64,000 nucleotides of DNA. Source: Thiemannella venezuelensis (GTDB lineage Bacteria > Actinomycetota > Actinomycetes > Streptosporangiales > Streptosporangiaceae). The translations under genes were made by a program, and so were the position numbers. The notes under the pieces are model-generated. The model had not been told where the DNA came from and ran no database searches. It worked only from the letters and a program-made list of their open reading frames with translations. Positions 8,086 to 15,853 of this stretch are shown here, piece after piece (positions within the stretch are counted from its first letter, which is position 1; each line of letters begins with the position of its first letter). Location of the stretch: contig NZ_JACHJJ010000025.1 of the NCBI RefSeq assembly GCF_014203605.1, positions 1-64,000 on the forward strand, written 5' to 3'.

Positions 8086-8150
8086 CCGATGACGACCTTG
8101 CCCAGTTCCTCACTCCCGCCGCCATCGTCCCGGAACCTCGGAAGGGCTGA
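8040..8150 (+). pseudogene. Displaced C-terminal codons of the translocase
   Basis: In the frame beginning at 8040 the sequence encodes an acidic, proline-ended tail that would complete the FtsK-like protein. Third positions are almost all G or C here, while in the annotated frame they are not. The stop at 8148-8150 is followed by the ribosome binding region and ATG of the DUF2637 gene. Confidence 0.6.
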
Positions 8151-8156
8151 GAGAGC

Positions 8157-8807
8157 ATGCGACGCCTCGCCTCCTGGCTGCTGGACTCCGGTTCCGTCCT
8201 CGTCCTGGCGCTCATCGCCGGGGCCGGCTCCTTCTCCCACATCCGCCAGACCGCCGTAGAGCACGGCCAGACCGGCTGGATGGCCTGGGCCGTGGCCGTA
8301 TGCGTCGATCTCACCTGTGTCATGGCCGCCCGCGAACGCCAGCGCGACAAGAAGACCGGACGCGAGCGGACCGGCCCGCTCTCCTGGCCGACCTTCATCC
8401 TCGTCGCCGGGATCGTGCTGTCCCTGGCCGCCAACCTCCACCAGGCCGAACCCTCGGTGTGGGGCTGGCTGACCGCCGGAACCCCCGCGGTGGCGTTCCT
8501 GGTGGCCGTCTCCATGCTGGAGCGGCGGGCCGCCGCTCCCAGTCCTCACCCGTCGCCGGAACCGTCACCGATGACCGCTGCGGCACCTTCGGTGCCGGCC
8601 ATCGCCCCGGCCGCCGACGACCACCAGGCCGACGCTCCGGGGCCGGCCCCGGCCCTCCTCGACTACGCCCGGCGGATCGTCGACGAGCACCACGCCAAGC
8701 ACGGAAAGCCGATCACCTGCGACCTCCTGCGCGCCCGCCTGGGCGTGTCCGACCAACTCGCCTCCGACCTGCTCCGCCACCTGCGGACCGCGCCGGACGC
8801 CCTGTGA
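8157..8807 (+). CDS. DUF2637 membrane protein, likely spread (Spd) protein
   Basis: The 216-residue protein has four predicted membrane segments (about residues 10-28, 41-59, 79-99 and 107-124), matching the DUF2637 family. These proteins lie beside tra genes in actinomycete plasmids and AICEs and are thought to aid spread of the element through the mycelium. A proline- and alanine-rich linker (130-160) leads to a C-terminal domain (about 163-213) that resembles a small winged helix (KPITCDLLRARLGVSDQLASDL). This suggests DNA binding on the cytoplasmic side. The gene starts six bases after the stop of the displaced translocase frame. Confidence 0.8.
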   Translation: MRRLASWLLDSGSVLVLALIAGAGSFSHIRQTAVEHGQTGWMAWAVAVCVDLTCVMAARERQRDKKTGRERTGPLSWPTFILVAGIVLSLAANLHQAEPSVWGWLTAGTPAVAFLVAVSMLERRAAAPSPHPSPEPSPMTAAAPSVPAIAPAADDHQADAPGPAPALLDYARRIVDEHHAKHGKPITCDLLRARLGVSDQLASDLLRHLRTAPDAL

Positions 8808-8821
8808 AAGGAAACGCACCC

Positions 8822-9178
8822 ATGCCCACCGACCCGACACGCCGCGCGGCGTTCATCACCGGACTGCGGGACCTGGCCGACTTCATCGAGGCCAACCCCG
8901 GCATCCCCGTCCCTCGCCAGTCGACGGCGATCACCTACTTTCCCGAGCAGGCGACGGACGCCGAAATGTGCGCGGAGGTCGACCGGATCGCCGGCCTGTG
9001 CGGCGCCCGGATCGACCCGGCACCCCTGCCGTACGGCCACTACATGATCACTCTGCCCTTCGGGCCGCTCCGCTACGAGATCGCCGCGATCCTGGCCGAC
9101 GCCCGCGCCCGGTACGGCGCCCTCAGCAGCTACCACGGCTGCGTCACCCCTGATTCCGACCCGGCACACGCCGCCTGA
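8822..9178 (+). CDS. Hypothetical AICE protein
   Basis: The ATG at 8822 follows GAAAGGA at good spacing and gives 118 residues. The sequence is soluble and mixed alpha/beta, with a helical N-terminus (LRDLADFIEANPGIPVP) and a middle part of beta character (PLPYGHYMITLPFGP). Proteins of this type are common in actinomycete mobile elements and prophages, where they are unassigned. It is in line with the spread gene upstream and the two tiny genes downstream. No function is proposed. Confidence 0.75.
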   Translation: MPTDPTRRAAFITGLRDLADFIEANPGIPVPRQSTAITYFPEQATDAEMCAEVDRIAGLCGARIDPAPLPYGHYMITLPFGPLRYEIAAILADARARYGALSSYHGCVTPDSDPAHAA

Positions 9179-9194
9179 CCGAAGGACAACCACC

Positions 9195-9365
9195 ATGCGC
9201 ATCCGCCTCGACGGCACCCACGCCGAGATCACCTACAGCATGTTCCGCCTCCGCGAGATCTTCACCGTGACCTCGGTCTCGCGGGCCTACCCCGACCGCA
9301 CCCGCCCCCGGAACTACCGGGTCTTCGTCAACATCATCCCGCGCGAGATCAGAGGCGCCCGATGA
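9195..9365 (+). CDS. Small hypothetical AICE protein
   Basis: A 56-residue basic protein starts at ATG 9195 behind GAAGGAC. It has a beta-rich N-terminus (MRIRLDGTHAEITYS) and an arginine-rich C-terminus. Its stop overlaps the start of the next small gene (ATGA at 9362-9365), so the two are coupled. Codon usage is normal. The function is unknown. Confidence 0.65.
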   Translation: MRIRLDGTHAEITYSMFRLREIFTVTSVSRAYPDRTRPRNYRVFVNIIPREIRGAR

Positions 9366-9484
9366 CCGAACTCCTCCCGGTGCTCCGCTGCCGCTGCGGC
9401 ACCTGCAACGGGACCGGCGTCACCGGAGACGGCGAGACCTGCCCCGACTGCCACGGGACCGGAATCGACAACCACGGCGCATAG
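9362..9484 (+). CDS. Tiny zinc-ribbon protein with DnaJ-like CxxCxGxG repeats
   Basis: This 40-residue protein contains CGTCNGTG (residues 12-19) and CPDCHGTG (28-35). These are two repeats of the CxxCxGxG type that binds zinc in the cysteine-rich region of DnaJ. One zinc ion held by four cysteines is expected. It starts inside the stop of the preceding gene. Such mini zinc ribbons are frequent in actinomycete elements next to rep genes. A role in protein or nucleic-acid binding is only a guess. Confidence 0.7.
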   Translation: MTELLPVLRCRCGTCNGTGVTGDGETCPDCHGTGIDNHGA

Positions 9485-9492
9485 CCGTAAGC

Positions 9493-9541
9493 GCCCCCCG
9501 CCTGGCCGCACAACCGCCAAGTTCCGCGCCAGGCCGGGGGC
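9493..9541 (+). terminator. Long GC hairpin before rep
   Basis: A 14-base arm at 9493-9506 (GCCCCCCGCCTGGC) pairs with 9528-9541 with one mismatch, across a 21-base loop. It follows the zinc-ribbon gene and precedes the replication gene by 40 bases. It may terminate the spd transcript or take part in rep control or origin function. Confidence 0.5.
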
Positions 9542-9581
9542 CATCCCTCACAGATCACCTCTGGATAGGACGGAACCCATC

Positions 9582-10949
9582 TTGCCCCACCCGCACGCCG
9601 TAGCCGGGATGGTCTCCCGGCTCAACGATCCCCACTACGCCCGCTGGGCCTCCCAGGTCCGCGCCACCGGCGGCTGCCGACAGCCGATCCACCTGCGCGG
9701 CAAGGTCCAGCACATCGACCGCGCGACCGGTGAACTCCTCCACTCCTACAGCACCCGCACCGAACCCGGCGGCGTGCTCCGGGTCCCGTGCAAGACCCGC
9801 CGGGCCTCGCGCTGCCCGGCCTGCGCCGAGGTCTACCGCGCCGACACCTACCAGTTGATCCGCGCGGGCCTGGCCGGCGGCAAGGGCGTGCCCGAAAGCG
9901 TGACCGCTCACCCGTGTCTGTTCGTCACCCTGACCACCCCGTCCTTCGGCGTCGTCCACACCCGCCGGGAGAAGAACGGCACGGTCCTGCCCTGCCACGC
10001 CCGCCGCGACGCGGCCACCTGCCCGCATGGGCGGGTCATGTCCTGCACCGCCCGCCACGGCACCGAAGAGACCTCCCTCGGCGAACCGCTCTGCCCCGAC
10101 TGCTACGACTACGCGGGCTCGGTCCTGTTCAACGCCCTGTCGCCGGAGCTGTGGCGACGCTTCACCCTGGCCCTGCGCCGCCGCCTGGCCAAGACCGCGG
10201 GCCTGACCGTTCGGGAGCTGCGCGAGCAGGTGACGGTGTCCTTCGCCAAGGTCGCCGAGTACCAGCGGCGCGGCGTCGTGCACTTCCACGCCGTCATCCG
10301 CCTCGACGGCCCCGACGGACCCACCGCCTCGCCTCCGGCCTGGGCGACGGCCGACGCCCTGGCGGACGCCGTCCGGCACGCTGCCTCGGCCGTCTCCGTG
10401 CCGGTCCCGGCCGCCGAGGGTGAACCGGCGCGGGTACTGCGCTGGGGAGCTCAGCTCGACGTCCGCCCGATCACGATGGGCGGGGAACTGACCGATCAGG
10501 CGGTGGCCGGCTACATCGCCAAGTACGCCACCAAGGCCGCCGAGTGCGTCGGCACCCTCGACCGGCGCATCAGCCCCCTTGACGACCTGGACGCGCTGCC
10601 CATCCGCGAGCATGCCCGGCGGCTCATCGCCGAGTGCTTCCGCCTGGGCGCCCTCGACGGCCTGGCCGAGCTACGGCTGACCCAGTGGGCGCACATGCTG
10701 GGCTTCCGCGGCCACTTCTCCACCAAGTCCCGCCGCTACTCCACCACCTTCGGGCAGATCCGCGAGGAACGCGCCGAGCACATGCGGGCCGAAGCGGTCA
10801 CCACCGGACGGCTCCCCCTCTTCGAGGAGGACACCGTCCTCGTGATCGCCGAATGGGAGTACGCCGGACAGGGCTACTCCCTCGGTGACGCGCTCCTCGC
10901 CGCAGCGTTGACCGGCGTCCCCCTGGCCGATCCCGGGGGCTCGCGATGA
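9582..10949 (+). CDS. RepSA-type rolling-circle replication initiator
   Basis: The protein (455 residues) is the HUH-type replication initiator of pSAM2-like elements, which nicks the double-strand origin to start rolling-circle replication after excision. The HUH motif is at residues 234-236 (VVHFHAVI). The catalytic tyrosine region is YIAKYATK, with Tyr311, Lys314 and Tyr315. Cysteine pairs near residue 83 (CPAC) and at about 168 (CPDC) suggest zinc binding. A TTG at 9582 behind AGGACGG is the best start; ATG 9609 is an alternative. The stop overlaps the excisionase start (ATGA). Confidence 0.88.
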   Translation: MPHPHAVAGMVSRLNDPHYARWASQVRATGGCRQPIHLRGKVQHIDRATGELLHSYSTRTEPGGVLRVPCKTRRASRCPACAEVYRADTYQLIRAGLAGGKGVPESVTAHPCLFVTLTTPSFGVVHTRREKNGTVLPCHARRDAATCPHGRVMSCTARHGTEETSLGEPLCPDCYDYAGSVLFNALSPELWRRFTLALRRRLAKTAGLTVRELREQVTVSFAKVAEYQRRGVVHFHAVIRLDGPDGPTASPPAWATADALADAVRHAASAVSVPVPAAEGEPARVLRWGAQLDVRPITMGGELTDQAVAGYIAKYATKAAECVGTLDRRISPLDDLDALPIREHARRLIAECFRLGALDGLAELRLTQWAHMLGFRGHFSTKSRRYSTTFGQIREERAEHMRAEAVTTGRLPLFEEDTVLVIAEWEYAGQGYSLGDALLAAALTGVPLADPGGSR

Positions 10950-11122
10950 AGACGACGGACCGGCTCTGGACGGTGGAGGAGGTCGCCGAGTACCTCGGCG
11001 TGCCGGTCGGGACCCTCTACCAGTGGCGCTGCAAGCGGATCGGCCCACCCGGCCGGCGGATCGGCAAGCACCTGCGCTACCTCCCCGAGGACGTGTACGT
11101 CTGGGTCCGGGAGCAGACATGA
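10946..11122 (+). CDS. xis: Excisionase (Xis), helix-turn-helix
   Basis: The 58-residue protein is one MerR-like winged helix: WTVEEVAEYLGVPVGTLYQW is the helix-turn-helix and RRIGKHLRYLPEDVYVW the wing and last helix. Small proteins of this type next to AICE integrases direct excision together with the integrase. The gene overlaps rep at its start and the integrase at its end (ATGA, 11119-11122), so rep-xis-int form one coupled operon, presumably switched on by the Pra-like protein. Confidence 0.88.
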   Translation: MKTTDRLWTVEEVAEYLGVPVGTLYQWRCKRIGPPGRRIGKHLRYLPEDVYVWVREQT

Positions 11123-12315
11123 CCGTCTACGACCGGTGGCACAAGTCCCGCCCCGAGCCCGGAGAGGCGAAGTGCTCCGAGCACAAGCGCGTGCCGACCG
11201 CCAAGCACGGCCAGGGAGCACGCTGGCAGGTCCGCTACCGCGACGAGAAGGGCCAGCAGCTCAAGCGCAACTTCGAGCGGAAGGCCGACGCCGACCGCTT
11301 CGACGTGACACGCCGTGCCGACGAGCCGCGCGGCGAGTGGATCGACCCCAAGCTCGGGCAGACCAGGTTCCAGGTGTACGCGCAGACGTGGATGGCGTCG
11401 CGGCTGCACAAGCCCGGGACCGCGATGACCTACGCCGGGCACCTGAAGAACCACATCAACCCGGTCTTCGGCCTGGTCCCGCTGATCTCCATACGGCCCA
11501 CCGCCGTGCAGCGGTGGGTGAAGGACCTCCACGTGAAGGGCCTGGCGCCGCGTACGGTCGAGACCGTCTATGTGATCTTCTCCAGCGTCATGCGCGGTGC
11601 CGTGCGGGACGGCATGATCCGCCGTTCTCCCTGTGTCGACATCCGCTTGCCGGAGCCGGACAAGACCACGATCCGGCTCCTCTCCCCCGCCGAGGTGATC
11701 GCGCTCTACCGGGCCATGCGGCCCGAGTACGCGCCGCTGGTCCTCCTGGGTGCCGCGGCCGGTCTCCGGCAGGGTGAGGCCCTCGGCCTGGCCGTCGACC
11801 GGATCGACTTCGCCGAGGGCATGCTGACGGTGGACCAGCAGGTCGTGGTGATCGACCGGCGTCCGGTGCTGGCCCCGCCGAAGACGCGGGCCTCCGTCCG
11901 CGACGTCCCGGTGCCGGCCGTTCTCGCCGACGCGCTGGCCGAGCACATCGACCGGTGCGAACCCGAGGACGTGCTGTTCCGGACGACGCGCGGCAATCTG
12001 ATCCGGCGCGACTACTTCAACGCCGACGTCCTGCGGCCCGCGATCCTCGCGGCCGGGGTGCCGGCGGACATGACGTTCCACGATCTGCGGCACACCTTCG
12101 CCAGTACGGCGCTCGCCGAGGGCGTGCCGATCTCCGAGGTGTCCCGGTGGCTCGGGCACGAGTCCATCACGACGACCGTGGACCTGTACGGGCACCTGGT
12201 CCCGGAGGCCTCCGAGCGGGCGCGGACGGCGCTGGACAACGCCTTCGCCTCGGCGCTCGGGTCCGCCGGATGTGCCCCCGATGTGCCCTCTCAGGGCTTC
12301 GATCTTCCCGGGTGA
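11119..12315 (+). CDS. int: Tyrosine site-specific integrase
   Basis: The start at ATG 11119 overlaps xis and gives 398 residues. An arm-binding, AP2-like N-terminus (residues 30-80) is followed by a SAM-like core-binding domain (about 85-175) and the catalytic domain. All catalytic residues are present: Arg217 (GLRQGEAL), Lys255, His321-x-x-Arg324 (HDLRH), His347 (LGHES) and Tyr357 (DLYGH). The gene ends 32 bases before the 3' end of rnpB on the other strand, as is usual for integrases whose attachment site lies in an RNA gene. Confidence 0.95.
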   Translation: MTVYDRWHKSRPEPGEAKCSEHKRVPTAKHGQGARWQVRYRDEKGQQLKRNFERKADADRFDVTRRADEPRGEWIDPKLGQTRFQVYAQTWMASRLHKPGTAMTYAGHLKNHINPVFGLVPLISIRPTAVQRWVKDLHVKGLAPRTVETVYVIFSSVMRGAVRDGMIRRSPCVDIRLPEPDKTTIRLLSPAEVIALYRAMRPEYAPLVLLGAAAGLRQGEALGLAVDRIDFAEGMLTVDQQVVVIDRRPVLAPPKTRASVRDVPVPAVLADALAEHIDRCEPEDVLFRTTRGNLIRRDYFNADVLRPAILAAGVPADMTFHDLRHTFASTALAEGVPISEVSRWLGHESITTTVDLYGHLVPEASERARTALDNAFASALGSAGCAPDVPSQGFDLPG

Positions 12316-12339
12316 GGGTTCCGCCGCAGGTCAGGGGCG

Positions 12340-12385
12340 GGTGGGGCGGACGAGTCGGCCTGTAGGCCGGGTTTTGTCCTTCGCT
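12340..12385. other. Candidate att site at the rnpB 3' end
   Basis: The integrase gene ends at 12315 and the mature rnpB 3' end lies near 12348. By analogy with tRNA- and tmRNA-targeting elements, the core att sequence should overlap the last bases of rnpB, around GGCCTGTAGGCC at 12357-12368. The exact core cannot be set, because no second copy was found to the left within the window. Confidence 0.5.
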
Positions 12386-12742
12386 CGCGCGAAGGGGCGA
12401 CCATCCATCTAGGACCGCCGTTGCCGGCGGCCTCAAGCGGTCTACCCGCGCGGCTCGGGCGGGCCGCCCTCAGGCGCCGCGCGCGGGACGCCCCGGAGGG
12501 CGTCCCTTCTTGACCTTGCTCCGGGTGGGGTTTACCTAGCCGCCCACGTCACCGTGGGCGCTGGTGGTCTCTTACACCACCCTTTCACCCTTACCCCCCT
12601 CGAGGAGGGGCGGTCTGCTCTCTGTGGCACTGTCCCGCGGGTCACCCCGGGTCGGCGTTACCGACCACCCTGCCCTGTGGAGCCCGGACCTTCCTCGGCG
12701 GGCCTTCGTGAAGACCCGACGCGGCCGCCCGGCCGGCTCGTC
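12348..12742 (-). ncRNA. rnpB: RNase P RNA (bacterial class A)
   Basis: The minus strand carries all the conserved parts of actinomycete RNase P RNA. Near the 5' end, CCGGGCTCCACAGGGCAG leads into the GACAGTGCCACAGAGA region. Then come GGGTGAAAGGGTGGTGTAAG and GGCTAGGTAAACCCCACCCG, followed by AGAGGATGG-type CCTAGATGGATGG. The 3' part ends with ACAAAACCCGGCCTACAG followed by GCCGACTCG. This RNA is the catalytic subunit that removes tRNA 5' leaders. Both ends are estimated to a few bases. The 3' end appears intact even though an integrated element adjoins it. Confidence 0.97.
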
Positions 12743-12818
12743 CGCCGTACCGCCAAGCTTAGCGGCTCCCGGACGGGCCCCACCCGGACGGCGGGCCCGC
12801 GGGCTCGCATCCTCGCCG

Positions 12819-14120
12819 TCAGCGCAGGTGCGAGGTGTCGTTGAACGCCTTCACCACGGCGGGCCCGTCGGCGTAGTACTCGATCACCGAGACGCAGGCC
12901 AGGTCGAGGTGCATGCGGTACAGCGCGGCGGGCGGAGCCAGCAGCGCGAACCGGAGCAGCGTCTTGATCGGCGTGACGTGGGAGACGGCGAGGACCGTCC
13001 TGCCCTCGTATCGTTCGGCGATCCTGTCCCCGGCCGCCCGCACCCGCCGGGCCACCGTCTCGAAGCTCTCCCCGCCCGGCGGCGCGACGGATGGGTCGGC
13101 GAGCCAGGCCGCGAGCTCGTCCGGCCAGCGCCGCTGGATCTCGGTGAAGGTGCAGCCCTCCCAGTCGCCGAAGTCGGCCTCCCGCAGGTCCTCTTCGACG
13201 GTCACCTCCAGGCCGGTCCTGGCGGCGACGGCCTCGGCGGTGGTGCGGGCCCTCCGGAGAGGGGAGCTGACGATCACCTGCACGCCGTACGGCTCCCGCG
13301 AGAGCCTGTCGGCCGCGGCCTCGGCCTGGGCGACGCCGTCGGGGGTGAGCTCGGGGTCGCCGAGCCCGGAGAAGCGGCGCTCGACGGAGAGCAGGGTCTC
13401 GCCGTGGCGGAGCAGGACCAGGGTGGTGGCGGCGGTCGCGGGGGGCCGCCAGCCGGTGCCCCTGGCCGCGGCCGCGGGGGCGTCCGATGCCGCTTCGGAG
13501 ACGTCCGTGGAGTCGAAGAGGGACTCCTGCGCCATTCCCTCCCCCGCGGTCCGGGACCGGGCGGTCACCGCCTGCGTGCCGGGGCCCGCGTCCGCGGCGC
13601 CGGAGACGGCCGCCCCTCCTCCGGAGCCCGGGAGCCCGTCTCCGGAGGCCGGCGGGCCTGCGGCGGGACGGCCGGGGACGGCGGAGGCCGCCGAGTGCCA
13701 GGGGAGGCCCTTCGCGGCGGCGTCCATGGCCTCGTTGGCCAGCCGGTCGGCCTCCCGGTTCTTCTCCCGGGGGATCCAGCGCCAGGTGACCCGGAGCCTG
13801 CGGGCCAGCGCCCCGGCCTCCATCGCGAGCGGGCGCAGCCCCTCGTTCTTGATCTTCCAGCGGCCGGCCATCTGCTCGATGACCAGTTTGGAGTCCATCC
13901 GGACCTCGGCCGCGGCCCCGTCACCGGCCAGTTCCAGCAGGGCCCGCAGGCCGGCGACCAGCCCGCGGTACTCGGCGACGTTGTTGGTGGCGGTGCCGAT
14001 CGCCGCGGCGTCCTCGACGAGGATCTGGCCGTCGGCGGCGTCCCTGACCACCGCGCCGTACCCGGCGGGCCCGGGATTGCCCCGGGATCCGCCGTCGGCC
14101 TCGACGACGTAGGAGGTCAC
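12819..14120 (-). CDS. Bifunctional RNase H / acid phosphatase
   Basis: This protein matches the mycobacterial Rv2228c type: an RNase HI-like domain (residues 1-140) followed by a phosphoglycerate-mutase/CobC-like phosphatase domain. RNase H acidic residues are visible in VVEADGGSRGNPG, NNVAEYRGL, MDSKLVIEQM and NREADRLANE. The phosphatase has the LRHGET signature and the later HVTPIKT histidine. A long Pro/Ala-rich linker of about 80 residues joins the domains. The GTG at 14120 is chosen because it overlaps the upstream stop (GTGA); a start at 14159 is possible but unlikely. The product should act on RNA-DNA hybrids and small phosphate esters. Confidence 0.9.
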   Translation of the reverse strand: MTSYVVEADGGSRGNPGPAGYGAVVRDAADGQILVEDAAAIGTATNNVAEYRGLVAGLRALLELAGDGAAAEVRMDSKLVIEQMAGRWKIKNEGLRPLAMEAGALARRLRVTWRWIPREKNREADRLANEAMDAAAKGLPWHSAASAVPGRPAAGPPASGDGLPGSGGGAAVSGAADAGPGTQAVTARSRTAGEGMAQESLFDSTDVSEAASDAPAAAARGTGWRPPATAATTLVLLRHGETLLSVERRFSGLGDPELTPDGVAQAEAAADRLSREPYGVQVIVSSPLRRARTTAEAVAARTGLEVTVEEDLREADFGDWEGCTFTEIQRRWPDELAAWLADPSVAPPGGESFETVARRVRAAGDRIAERYEGRTVLAVSHVTPIKTLLRFALLAPPAALYRMHLDLACVSVIEYYADGPAVVKAFNDTSHLR

Positions 14121-14857
14121 AGGCCCGACTCGGGCGTGCGGACCAGGATCCGGCGGCACTCCTCGCAGCGGACCACCTCGTCGTGCGCGGCGGCCTTGAT
14201 CCGGTTGATGTCGGCGATCGACAGGCTCGTCCGGCAGCCGAGGCAGCGGCCGCCCTGGAGCATCGCGGCGCCCACGCCCGACTGCTCGCGGAGCTTCTCG
14301 TACAGCGCCAGCAGGTCGGCGGGGATGTCGGCCACGACGGCCGCGCGACCGCCCTTGACCTCCGCGCTCTCCTTGTCGATCTCGGCGAAGGCGGCGTCCC
14401 TGCGGTCCTCGGCGGCGCCGCGGGCGGCGGCGAGCTCGTCGCGCTCCGCGGCCAGCTTCGCCACCTGCGCGTCGGCGCTCTCCCTGCGCTCCATGATCTC
14501 CAGAACGACCTCCTCCAGGTCGCCCTGGCGGCGGGCCAGCGAGACGATCTCCGACTGGAGGCTGGCCAGGTCCTTCGGCGAGGAGACCTGGCCGGAGTCG
14601 AGGCGCTTCTGGTCCCGCTCGGCGCGGATGCGGACCGAGTCGACGTCGCTCTCGGCCTTGGCCTGCTCCCTGGCGAGGTCTCCCGCCTCGGTCTCGGCGG
14701 CGATCACCTGGGTCGCCAGCCGGGCCACGCGGGCGGCGAGCTCGTCGATCTCGGCCAGCTCGGGCAGGGTCCGGCGGCGGTGGGCCAGCCGGTCGATCAC
14801 GGAGTCGAGTTCGGCCAGGTCGAGCAGGCGCTTCTGGGCTGCCGGGGCTGCTTTCAC
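14117..14857 (-). CDS. Coiled-coil protein with C-terminal C4 zinc ribbon
   Basis: The 246-residue protein matches the Rv2229c type. A long coiled coil (about residues 5-175, rich in Glu, Arg, Ala and Leu) is followed by a zinc ribbon with CLGCRTSL (near 205) and CEEC (near 231). Such proteins are conserved next to the RNase H/phosphatase gene in actinobacteria; a role in RNA or DNA handling is suspected but not proven. GTG 14857 follows GGAGATAACTG, which lies only a few bases inside the native flank of the IscB insertion. The original upstream linkage to the Nif3 gene is therefore broken. Confidence 0.88.
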   Translation of the reverse strand: MKAAPAAQKRLLDLAELDSVIDRLAHRRRTLPELAEIDELAARVARLATQVIAAETEAGDLAREQAKAESDVDSVRIRAERDQKRLDSGQVSSPKDLASLQSEIVSLARRQGDLEEVVLEIMERRESADAQVAKLAAERDELAAARGAAEDRRDAAFAEIDKESAEVKGGRAAVVADIPADLLALYEKLREQSGVGAAMLQGGRCLGCRTSLSIADINRIKAAAHDEVVRCEECRRILVRTPESGL

Positions 14858-15560
14858 CAGTTATCTCCAGCGGGGAGGCCCCGGCCTTCAGGCCGGGGAG
14901 AAAATACGGAACGGGTGGTCATAGTGGCTTCCTCAATCGTGGTGTAGCCGTAGCCGTCGGCTCTTTGCAGCAGCCGCACGTGCCGGTGGCCGATGCCTTG
15001 GACCAGACCGCGGACGGTGCTGATATTGAAGTAGCCGGTGGTGCGGACCGCGACCCGCCCCGTATGGACCCCGGCCTTCTTTCCCGCCGGGACGACCGCC
15101 CGGACCAGGTCCCCGGTGTCGCGAACCCGTGTATCTGCTTGACGCGGAGCAGCCGCAGCCGGGGAAACCCGTAACGGTTCGGCGCGGTGCGGGCGTAGGA
15201 GCCGCGCCCGGTCGCGGCTGCGGTGAGTACGGCTGCCGGCCAGGCGGTGACGTTCCCCAGGTCGCCGACGTGCAGGGCGTCCAGGGTATGGGACTTGGGT
15301 GCACCGGTCCGCGAACGGTTCCACTTGGTCCGTCCACCCGAGCCGGTGTACACGGGCAGGCCGGCCTCCACCCCTGGCACGACCGACTCGGCCACCGTGC
15401 GGTCTGTGAGGCGGATGACGAACGGCGTGTGCCGGTGAACCACCGCTCGCCCTGAGGCCAGGAGTTTGCGGGCGCGGGCCGGATGGCACGGCATCAACGG
15501 ATCGCCGTTCTTGTCCAAAACGAAAACATGTGGGGCGGTAAGGCCCCGGTCTCCCTCGGC
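14854..15560 (-). pseudogene. iscB: Broken iscB (RNA-guided nuclease of IS605-type elements)
   Basis: The N-terminal PLMP domain is clear around 15530-15400 (VFVLDKNGDPLMPCHPARAR). It then jumps from ESVVPGVE straight to AGLPVYTGSGGRTKWNRSR, the RuvC-III region. The RuvC-I aspartate, bridge helix and HNH domain are therefore missing (internal deletion near 15360). A two-base insertion after HGFAT shifts the frame; the true C-terminal sequence (GDLVRAVVPAGKKAG and GVHTGRVAVR) continues in another frame to 14854. No start codon is seen just before VFVLDK. The gene cannot make an active nuclease. Confidence 0.85.
14879..14898. repeat. Right-end hairpin of the IscB element
   Basis: A perfect 8-bp stem (CCCCGGCC/GGCCGGGG) with TTCA loop lies 22 bases before the zinc-ribbon gene start, on the far side of the iscB 3' end. 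It matches the hairpin at the other end of the element. Confidence 0.75.
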
Positions 15561-15820
15561 GGCCGTGGCCGTCTCGGGGTGACGCCCGTGCGCGCGGGTG
15601 CGGCGCGTACGGGTCTCCCCTCGCCCATGTCCGATACCCGGTACCCGACCGTTTCCGGTCAGATCTGCACGGGCCGTTCCGTCCCGACCCGGGGTGTCTG
15701 CTCCCGTGCATTCCAGAGCGGCGGGCTGAGGAAGCACCCGCCGGTGGGTCCGCTGTCGTGCATCGGACGTAGCCATCAATGGCACCTCCATTCGCTGATG
15801 GCTGGGGCTGGTCAATGCGG

Positions 15821-15853
15821 GCTTGAGATCTCGGCAGAGCCGAGATCTCAAGC
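15821..15853. repeat. 15-bp perfect inverted repeat at the IscB element left end
   Basis: GCTTGAGATCTCGGC at 15821-15835 and its exact complement at 15839-15853 enclose only AGA. It directly adjoins the CCCCGGCC hairpin at 15853-15872. It lies 5' of iscB, where the guide (omega) RNA of such elements is encoded, so it may be a piece of that RNA. Confidence 0.7.

Noticed and set aside
12564-14924. Plus-strand open frame across rnpB and the RNase H gene
   Set aside because: It overlaps rnpB and two real minus-strand genes; the product is low in complexity.
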